NCBI RefSeq assembly: GCF_008035925.1
Contig: NZ_CP036264.1
Span: forward strand, 4,276,402 to 4,340,401
Direction of reading: 5' to 3'
Length of the DNA: 64,000 bases
DNA from: Stieleria maiorica
Lineage (GTDB): Bacteria; Planctomycetota; Planctomycetia; Pirellulales; Pirellulaceae
The notes beneath the pieces are model-generated. The model searched no databases. It worked only from the letters and a program-made list of their open reading frames with translations, and had not been told where the DNA came from. Below are positions 57,869 to 64,000 of the stretch, in pieces. Position numbers and translations under genes: made by a program. Positions within the stretch are counted from its first letter, which is position 1; each line of letters starts with the position of its first letter.

Positions 57869-60697
57869 ATGAATGCCTTTGACTTACACACGCTCGATTC
57901 GGTTTGGATCAGTTCCGCGGTCGTGTTGCTTTGTTTCTGGCTTGGCAGCTTGCTGCAACGCAGCCCACAACGGCGTCAGCGGCTGTGCGAGTTTGGGGTT
58001 GCCGTTTCTCTGGTGGTCGCGGTTTTGGTGCTGGTCCCCCTGCCACGCGCTTCGGTTTTTCCGGTCACCTCGCAATCATATTCACTCGGCGGCTCGACAG
58101 TTCTTGACGCCTCGGAGGAGCTCTCAGCAACCCCGCGTCCAAGCGTGGGGGCGTTGCATGACGCTGCATCGTCGGTCACTGACGATGCGGTTGCACCTGT
58201 GATGTCCACCCGATCAGTGCACGGCAGACGGCCGCCGTTCCGCTGGCGGTCTGTATTGAGCGGCGTCTATTTCTCGGGCGCAGGTCTGTGCGTGGCGTTT
58301 CTGTTGATGGGACGCGTTCGGATCCGGTGGATCGAGTCGGTGGCGCAAACGCATCGCTCGGGTGACGTCCCGCCGCACGTTCGTTTGTTGATCTGCCCGC
58401 GTGCAAGTCGCCCCTATTGTCGTGGAATTATTCAGCCGCGGATTGTCGTGCCGCCGGCAGTTGCCGAGAGCGAGCATTTCCGGCACGTGCTACGGCACGA
58501 ATTGATTCATCTGAAAAGACGTGATGCGTCGACCCGTTTCTTGATGAACGTGGCCATGCCGGTCCTGTACCTCCATCCGTTCTATTGGTTGCTCAGACGG
58601 TCGGCGATCATGGCGTCGGAAAACGTGGCCGATGCGATGGCCGCAAAGGAAACTTCGATCGACGCCTACTCCGGTGGAATGATTGAACTGGTCAGGTCGC
58701 TCAACTCGACCTCTTGGGGATTGTCGGTTGTGAGCGGGTGGAGCAACGATGCGACGCTAACCAAGCGGATTCAGTGGTTACTGCAGTCCCGCGGGCAATC
58801 GTATCCTTGCACTCTCGGTTGGTCATGTAGAACGGGGGCGATCGGTGTTGTCCTGATGGGCTTCGTGACATTCCTGTTCGGTTGCACGCCGGAGCCCGCA
58901 CGAACGGGCAGTCTGGAGGCGGTCGGGGATACCATCGCAGGCGGCATTTGGTCGATGACATCCGATTTGCCCGGCAGTGCCGCACAGATCAGCGACTGTG
59001 ATGTCAAGGTCGTTCGCGGACAGGTCTTCGATGGCGGAATGCCGGTCGCCGACGCCGAAGTCTGGGCGAGCGGCTACGGGCGGATCGGCGGACGCGAGAA
59101 AGTTGTGACGGATCAGGACGGCCGCTTCCAACTCGCGTTGCCGATTGATCCGCGGATGGCAATCCGTTCTTGGAACATCGCCGCGTTCCAAGGAGATCGA
59201 TTCGGCAAGTCCGGCATAGTGTCTGACGATGACACTGTCACGATCAATCTCCGTCCCGGCCGCGCTGCATCATTCGAGGTTCGTGATCGAGCGACCGGAG
59301 ATCTGGTTTCCGGCGCACGCTTGTTTTTGCAGGATGGTCGGATCGTGGACACCTCGGACGGACGTTGTCGTGTCGGCGGCCTAGCCGAAGAACTCGTCCG
59401 GTTGGTCGTCGTTGCACCGAAGTTTGCCCGTCGCGCAATCGAGATCGACCTCTATTCCGAAAAACAAGAGCGCCTGGTGGTCCGTCTGGACAAGGGCGGT
59501 CGGATCCATGGACGCATCCTGGATCGAAGCGGCCAACCGGTCGCCGGAAACCCCGTCGGGTTGATGGTCAGCCACCAAAACCTTCAGCCCGCCATGCGGC
59601 AGATCACCGACCAAGACGGCAGGTACTCCATGTCCGGCATCCCAGTCGATCGTCCGGTGCGTCTGAGCGTCTATTCCCACAAAACCTCCAACGGGTCGCG
59701 ATGGGAAACGCAAACGGTCTCGGTCAGTGCGGCGGGTTCGTTGGAGGTCGATTTTTCCGTCGACGGTGACCACGCGGTTTCTCCAGAAACTCACTCGCCC
59801 GGCATCCGAGCCCTGACATCGGACCAGCCGGATCCGGGGCGTGGTGCGATCCGTGGTCAAGTGTTGTTGCCCGGCGGAGAACCGGCGACCGAGTTTGAAT
59901 TGTCGTTCGAGTGGCCGCGGGATTGGCAGCCGGGTGAAGAAATCATCAGTGGTGGGCGGGTCGGAAACGCATGCCTGTTCACCCCGGATGACGGGCGATT
60001 CGAATTCACGGGGCTTCAGAAAGGCGGGACCTATCGGCTTGTCGCCGCATCGCCGGGGTTCCAAGATGCCGTGGTGTCTCGCGTCCATGCCGTGTCGCTC
60101 GCGAGAATGGAATCTGCCGAAGCGATCCACTTGCAATTGAAACCGGCGACCGATGCGGTCGTCACGGTCTATGATTCGTCAAAGCAACCGATTGCCGGGG
60201 CCGATGTGTGGCTGGTTCCCGATGATCCGACACGCGCGCTTGACTCCGACAAGTTTGACCGTCGCCGGCTTCATGGAAGGTCTGACTCGAAGGGGCAGGT
60301 GAGTTTTTCGAGCATTCCATTTGCCGATGGAGTTCTGATTGTTGAAAAGGACGGTAAGGGAACCGAACACGTTCCCTGGGACGGGAAGGACACCACTGTC
60401 ACGTTATCGGATTCGGCGACCTTGAAGGTCCAACTGGCGCGTCCCGGCGGCGCCGCAAAACCGTTGGACGTTTTTCTGCAGCGGCAGGGAAGCAATCGCT
60501 TGAGCGCGACGGTGGCCGGTCGCGGTGATCAGACCGTGCTGTTTGAAAACCTAACCGCGGCACAGTACAAGCTGTCGATCGAATCGGACGACTACAGACT
60601 GGGCAATGGGAAATGGCAGCAGGAAATCGGCCTGCTGGAACCCGGTAAGCAGACCGTCGTGACGTTGATGCTAAGAGAGTCACCGGATGGAAATTAG
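57869..60697 (+). CDS. BlaR1-like M56 peptidase with Cna/carboxypeptidase-regulatory domains
   Basis: A 942-residue membrane sensor peptidase. About four helices (10-30, 42-60, 128-150, 330-350) flank a cytoplasmic M56 zinc peptidase domain with HELIHLKRRD at 210-219 (His210, Glu211, His214) and the later ENVADAMAA. After the last helix, about 590 residues extend outside the cell with several carboxypeptidase-regulatory-like beta domains (VVRGQVFDGGMPVADAEVWA, RIHGRILDRSGQPVAGNPVG, AIRGQVLLPGGEPATEFELS, DAVVTVYDSSKQPIAGADVW). In BlaR1/MecR1 this position is taken by a penicillin-binding sensor, so a different ligand is expected here. Confidence 0.9.
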   Translation: MNAFDLHTLDSVWISSAVVLLCFWLGSLLQRSPQRRQRLCEFGVAVSLVVAVLVLVPLPRASVFPVTSQSYSLGGSTVLDASEELSATPRPSVGALHDAASSVTDDAVAPVMSTRSVHGRRPPFRWRSVLSGVYFSGAGLCVAFLLMGRVRIRWIESVAQTHRSGDVPPHVRLLICPRASRPYCRGIIQPRIVVPPAVAESEHFRHVLRHELIHLKRRDASTRFLMNVAMPVLYLHPFYWLLRRSAIMASENVADAMAAKETSIDAYSGGMIELVRSLNSTSWGLSVVSGWSNDATLTKRIQWLLQSRGQSYPCTLGWSCRTGAIGVVLMGFVTFLFGCTPEPARTGSLEAVGDTIAGGIWSMTSDLPGSAAQISDCDVKVVRGQVFDGGMPVADAEVWASGYGRIGGREKVVTDQDGRFQLALPIDPRMAIRSWNIAAFQGDRFGKSGIVSDDDTVTINLRPGRAASFEVRDRATGDLVSGARLFLQDGRIVDTSDGRCRVGGLAEELVRLVVVAPKFARRAIEIDLYSEKQERLVVRLDKGGRIHGRILDRSGQPVAGNPVGLMVSHQNLQPAMRQITDQDGRYSMSGIPVDRPVRLSVYSHKTSNGSRWETQTVSVSAAGSLEVDFSVDGDHAVSPETHSPGIRALTSDQPDPGRGAIRGQVLLPGGEPATEFELSFEWPRDWQPGEEIISGGRVGNACLFTPDDGRFEFTGLQKGGTYRLVAASPGFQDAVVSRVHAVSLARMESAEAIHLQLKPATDAVVTVYDSSKQPIAGADVWLVPDDPTRALDSDKFDRRRLHGRSDSKGQVSFSSIPFADGVLIVEKDGKGTEHVPWDGKDTTVTLSDSATLKVQLARPGGAAKPLDVFLQRQGSNRLSATVAGRGDQTVLFENLTAAQYKLSIESDDYRLGNGKWQQEIGLLEPGKQTVVTLMLRESPDGN

Positions 60698-60746
60698 CGC
60701 TCCGTGGGAGGAGCGTTGGAGTAATGTACGCTAGCGGGAGTGTTTC

Positions 60747-60872
60747 GGCCCGTTGATTAGTTGAGCCGTAAGGCGCTAGCCTACGGGCCTCGGTGCGTAT
60801 TCTTGATTATTCAGGCCCGTACGCTCACGCGAAACGGCTGGTCTAACGTGTGATCGATTAAATCAACAGGTC
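60747..60872. repeat. AGCCGT hairpin repeat, full copy
   Basis: Same layout as 57093-57217: outer GGCCCGTTGATT and AATCAACAGGTC, inner AGCCGTAAGGCGCTAGCCTA with TACGCTCACGCGAAACGGCT. Direct orientation relative to the 57093 copy, 3.65 kb apart. Confidence 0.88.
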
Positions 60873-60915
60873 GGTAAGCGAGTGGCGCGTGAAAGGATGG
60901 TGACGGTACGGAAGA

Positions 60916-61111
60916 GGCAGAATGAGACGGGGCAAAACGATGGAGGCAAAACGATGGAGGCAAAACGATGGAGGCAAAACGATGGGGAGGCAGAATGATG
61001 GGGAGAGGGAATTGGGTTGCACGCGAGAAGGGGTAGGCGTGGATTGATGGATCACCTAGCTCATGGCCCTTCTGCTGGACATCATTCTGCCCCGAATCAT
61101 TCTGCCTCCCC
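60916..61111. repeat. GGCAAAACGATGGA tandem array and inverted partner
   Basis: One GGCAGAATGAG unit is followed by four tandem 14-bp units GGCAAAACGATGGA (60931-60986) and another GGCAGAATGATGG. The inverted partners CATCATTCTGCC and ATCATTCTGCC lie at 61079-61106. The 14-bp units suggest slippage expansion of one hairpin arm. Confidence 0.85.
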
Positions 61112-61185
61112 TCATCTCCCCGGAAATCGTCTCGCCGAGCACCGCGAGGGCCCGGCGCGTGAGTGCCGCTTCCTGTCCCGCAAAC

Positions 61186-62748
61186 CTATTGGGCTTGGCG
61201 GTTGATCGGTTCGTCGACGACGATGGATTTCGGGAAGTCCGCTGCCTCGTTGCCGCCGCGATCGTCCCAACGCTTGTTTTGGCTGCCGCCTTTGGGCTGG
61301 TTCATCGGAATGTCCATCCCGCCGGCATCGCCGAGCATCGCGTACAGTTTGTCTTCCATTTCCTTGGCAACGGCTTTGTAGTCCGGGTCGTTGATCAAGT
61401 TCTTGGTTTCACCCGGGTCGGTCGTCAGGTCATAAAGCTCGTCGACGTCCCACAGCCCGTAGTAGGTGATGTACTTGAAGCGATCCCCACGCAGGGCAAA
61501 CTGGGTCGGGGATTGCGGGAAGTTCTTCTCCCAGTAGTAGACGTACAGGAAGTAGTCCCGCCACGGCATCTCGGGCTTGTTGGGGATTTCGAGAAAGCTT
61601 TCACCGTCCATGTAGTCGGGCGTTTGCAAACCGGCGGCGTGCAGGATGGTCGGGCCGACGTCGATGTTGCCGATCACGTTTTCGATCACCTTGCCGCCTT
61701 CGAACAAATTGGGGCACTGCATCATCATCGGAACGCGAATGGACGCTTCGTAAGAAACGCGTTTGTCGATCAACCCATGTTCGCCCCACATGAACCCGTT
61801 GTCGCCCATGTAGATCACCAAGGTGTCGTCATGGACGCCCATGTCTTTGAGTTGTTGCAGCACTCGGCCGACGCTGTCGTCGACCGCAAGGATGGATTCG
61901 CAGTAACGACGGTACAGGTAATCCAATCCCTTGTCGCTGTGGTACGAGAAATCGATGCCGTGCCAGCTGTTGCGTTGGTCGCGAACCCATCGCGGGGCGT
62001 CGTTTTCGGCTTTGATGTTTTCACCGCGTGGCAAGAAGCTCAGGTCCGCGTCGGCGTAGCGTCCTTCGTGACGTTTGGCCGGCGTGAAATTGGCATGCAC
62101 GGCCTTGTGTGACAGGTACAAGAAAAACGGTTGATCGCCGTCGCGGTTGTTCAGCCAGTCGACGGCATAGTCGGTCAGCTCGTCGGTGATGTAGCCTTTT
62201 TGCTTGACGCGTTCCCCGTTGACGTTCAGCGTGTAGTTGGGGCCCGGCGGAAGGTAGTTGCCTTGGCCGCGAAAGCTGATCCAGTGGTCAAAGCCCGGCC
62301 GCGGATCGTCATGGTGCCCACCCATGTGCCACTTGCCGATAAATGCCGTTTCGTATCCGGCACGCTGTAGATACTGTGGAAAGAACTTGGTTCCTTCGGG
62401 CACCAACCGATTGTTGTCGATCACGCGATGCTTGTGCGTGTACAGGCCGGTCAGGATCGATGCGCGACTTGGCGAGCACAAGCTGGTGGTGACGAACGCG
62501 TTCTTCAGGTGCGCGCCGTTGGCCGCCAACGAATCCAAATGGGGCGTTTCCAGGAACGGGTGCCCGGCAAATCCCATCGCGTCAAAACGGTGATCGTCGG
62601 TCAAAATAAAGACGACGTTGCGGGGTTTAACGCCTTCGCGCGGCGGAGTCGGCGGCAGGTCAGCCGAGCGCGCGTCGGTGTGGACCAGAAAAAGAAGTGC
62701 GACGGCGACGGCAAGGGGTCTTGCGAGAGAGCACGACTGGAAGATCAT
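61186..62748 (-). CDS. Secreted sulfatase (formylglycine type)
   Basis: A 520-residue sulfatase with signal peptide (cleavage near DARSAD). Metal site begins NVVFILTDDHRFDAMGF (Asp51, Asp52). The maturation and catalytic motif is LCSPSRASILTGLY, with Cys91 converted to formylglycine by a sulfatase-modifying enzyme not present here. MGDNGFMWGEHGLIDKRVSY carries the further Asp/Asn and His/Lys ligands. It is most like iduronate-2-sulfatase-type enzymes acting on sulfated polysaccharides, common in marine planctomycetes. Confidence 0.93.
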   Translation of the reverse strand: MIFQSCSLARPLAVAVALLFLVHTDARSADLPPTPPREGVKPRNVVFILTDDHRFDAMGFAGHPFLETPHLDSLAANGAHLKNAFVTTSLCSPSRASILTGLYTHKHRVIDNNRLVPEGTKFFPQYLQRAGYETAFIGKWHMGGHHDDPRPGFDHWISFRGQGNYLPPGPNYTLNVNGERVKQKGYITDELTDYAVDWLNNRDGDQPFFLYLSHKAVHANFTPAKRHEGRYADADLSFLPRGENIKAENDAPRWVRDQRNSWHGIDFSYHSDKGLDYLYRRYCESILAVDDSVGRVLQQLKDMGVHDDTLVIYMGDNGFMWGEHGLIDKRVSYEASIRVPMMMQCPNLFEGGKVIENVIGNIDVGPTILHAAGLQTPDYMDGESFLEIPNKPEMPWRDYFLYVYYWEKNFPQSPTQFALRGDRFKYITYYGLWDVDELYDLTTDPGETKNLINDPDYKAVAKEMEDKLYAMLGDAGGMDIPMNQPKGGSQNKRWDDRGGNEAADFPKSIVVDEPINRQAQ

Positions 62749-62841
62749 CGTGAGGGTAGGCTCCGAGCTTTCGGTGGGGAATCAGACAAACGGCAGACGC
62801 CGTAGTCTAAACCGAAATCGGAGCGTTTGCGAACAGTCGCT

Positions 62842-62957
62842 CGGTAGCGGAACTCGCCAAGAGATTCGCCCGCGCGCTCCGTAGCGGAACTCGCGGAGAG
62901 TTTCGCCCGGCGGGACTCCGCCGGGTGGGCGCGAAAGCCTTGGCGGCTTCCGCTACG
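62842..62957. repeat. GTAGCGGAACTCGC repeat with inverted end
   Basis: Two direct units (CGGTAGCGGAACTCGCCAAG and CCGTAGCGGAACTCGCGGAG) are followed by a GC-rich stem GGCGGGACTCCGCCGG and the inverted unit GGCGGCTTCCGCTACG. It lies between two leftward genes. Confidence 0.78.
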
Positions 62958-62969
62958 TGTGGCTAAACG

Positions 62970-63989
62970 TTAACGCCCCGGCCGCGTCGCGATCCGTTGG
63001 CCTTTGGGACGCAGCACATACACCTTCGGGTCGTCGACCACAAACGTGGTGCTCCAGCGGTGTCCGTCATCGGCACTGCAGACGTTGTAGAAGAACGTGC
63101 GGAACCGCTCGGCTCGGTAGCCATACGGGAACTGGCTGGTGATGTAATCGTCCTCGGTCAAATCGTCCACGCCGGGTGACGCGTAGTAGTGCACCATGCC
63201 GTCGGGCGTGACACTCATGCCCATCGTCCACCAGCCGGTCGTGGTGATCTGGGGCCCACGGAAGTCACCCCCGCGTTGGTTGCCGCGGATTCGCAAGTAG
63301 GCGTAGTCGTGATCCTTTCGCGTCGTCGATTTGCTTTCGAATTCGACGAACATCCCCGGCCAGTAGACTTCGTTGCCCATCTCCTGGGTCGTGCGTTTAA
63401 AAATCCCCACGCCGACTTCCTTGTCGACCATCGCGGTCGTTTCCAGTGCCAGTCGGAATCCGAAGTGCGGGCCGCTGCGGTTTTCCCAGCTCTCCACCGG
63501 CGGCAAGTAAACGCGGGTGGTCACGCTGGGGACTTCCGAGATGTCTACGCGTCGTTTCAGTCGATATTGAACGTTAGCGACGAAGTCATCCTGGTGCATG
63601 GTCCCACTGGGACGTCCCGGCAACCCCGTGAATTTGCTCCGCATCAGCAGGGCGCCTGTGCTGCCGGGAATGCCGCCGGGCGGCGTGTCGACCCGCTGGA
63701 CGACATCGGGATGGCCGCGTTTGATGCCTTCGTACCAACGACCGTTGCTGCTGCGGCCCATCGGACCGCGCTGGTTCTCGTCAATGTCCTCGGTACTTTT
63801 AGGGTTCCGTGGGATATAGCTCCAGTTGGGGTCCTCGAAATCGTCCGACACGCCGACGATTTCGCTGCCCGTTCCGGGGACGACGGGACGCTGGGCGTTG
63901 ACTTCGTTTCCTGAGGTCGCCAAGGAGGCAATCAGGGTGGCGGCCAGTCCTCGGCCGCACCATTTCGAAGCCGCGGCAAAGGTTTCCAT
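62970..63989 (-). CDS. Secreted protein of unknown function
   Basis: A 339-residue exported protein (signal peptide about 1-33, ending near EVNAQR). The mature part is beta-rich with many Tyr/Trp and Arg residues: SDDFEDPNWSYIPRNPKSTE, GPHFGFRLALETTAMVDKEV, YWPGMFVEFESKSTTRK and TTGWWTMGMSVTPDGMVHYY. This resembles a jelly-roll, as in concanavalin-like or laminarinase-like modules. No catalytic motif is recognised. It lies 221 bp upstream of the sulfatase on the same strand, so a role in polysaccharide binding is possible. Confidence 0.7.
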   Translation of the reverse strand: METFAAASKWCGRGLAATLIASLATSGNEVNAQRPVVPGTGSEIVGVSDDFEDPNWSYIPRNPKSTEDIDENQRGPMGRSSNGRWYEGIKRGHPDVVQRVDTPPGGIPGSTGALLMRSKFTGLPGRPSGTMHQDDFVANVQYRLKRRVDISEVPSVTTRVYLPPVESWENRSGPHFGFRLALETTAMVDKEVGVGIFKRTTQEMGNEVYWPGMFVEFESKSTTRKDHDYAYLRIRGNQRGGDFRGPQITTTGWWTMGMSVTPDGMVHYYASPGVDDLTEDDYITSQFPYGYRAERFRTFFYNVCSADDGHRWSTTFVVDDPKVYVLRPKGQRIATRPGR

Positions 63990-64000
63990 GAGCGAGTTTG

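Larger units (their letters stand above)
60698..61185. other. Repeat-filled intergenic region
   Basis: Nearly all of this space is composed of the AGCCGT hairpin (60747-60872) and the GGCAGAATGAT composite (60916-61111). No gene is apparent. Confidence 0.7.

Noticed and set aside
60931..60986. Four 14-bp units as a CRISPR array
   Set aside because: Units are adjacent without spacers, too short, and no cas gene is nearby.

Overview
The window looks like chromosome from a planctomycete of the Pirellulaceae (Rhodopirellula-like). The main signs are the paired cytochrome/DUF1592-DUF1588 and DUF1552 proteins, a secreted CxPxR sulfatase, a Tat-exported Gfo/Idh/MocA protein, a DUF1570 protein, a UMF1-type MFS relic, a PEP-CTERM relic, and many palindromic intergenic repeats. 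Genes are loosely packed on both strands, with a few tight operons. No phage, insertion sequence with a transposase, or CRISPR array was seen.

Layout. 1-5.1 kb: the 5' end of an unknown gene cut by the window edge, a repeat-bearing gap, then a leftward ABC exporter set (ATPase, double-FtsX permease, membrane fusion protein). 5.3-10.2 kb: a lipoprotein cytochrome c, a PolX-like HhH protein without a polymerase domain, a small methyltransferase, a 42-residue membrane peptide, a HemG-like flavodoxin and a thioredoxin-CcdA fusion. 10.2-18.9 kb: a decayed UMF1 transporter, a TPR-like protein, an SGNH hydrolase, a UGT-like glycosyltransferase, a class II photolyase, a GlsB-type membrane protein behind a sigma-54-like promoter, a PEP-CTERM fragment, and tRNA-Asp with a strong terminator. 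18.5-25.5 kb: sugar metabolism and transport genes (PfkB kinase, two Gfo/Idh/MocA oxidoreductases, TauD-like dioxygenase, MFS, TauE/SafE). 25.9-32 kb: small proteins, a DAACS symporter fused to a solute-binding domain, a Wzz-like protein and a TIM-barrel isomerase. 32.5-44.4 kb: the DUF1592/DUF1552 pair, a parvulin isomerase operon, a DUF1570 protein, nadB, a histidine kinase/STAS pair, and two lipoproteins, one very histidine-rich. 44.6-46.5 kb: typA. 46.9-54.7 kb: the complete nqrABCDEF operon, followed by a protein that joins ApbE and NqrM. 55-60.7 kb: a HAD hydrolase, a DUF3754 protein, and a BlaI repressor with an M56 peptidase. 61-64 kb: a sulfatase and a secreted protein of unknown role.

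The most coherent system is sodium-pumping respiration. All six Na+-NQR subunits are present with their FMN and Fe-S motifs. The two maturation activities the complex needs, flavin transfer (ApbE) and iron delivery (NqrM), are carried on one membrane-anchored polypeptide just downstream. A perfect CRP/FNR-type half-site pair lies about 140 bp upstream of nqrA. A second regulatory unit is the BlaI/M56 pair, which has a clear dyad operator overlapping its promoter and Carboxypeptidase-regulatory-like domains where BlaR1 carries a penicillin sensor.

At least five families of intergenic inverted repeats recur. Several sit at gene 3' ends, where they could act as terminators. Two have been captured into coding ends, in the methyltransferase and the PEP-CTERM fragment.
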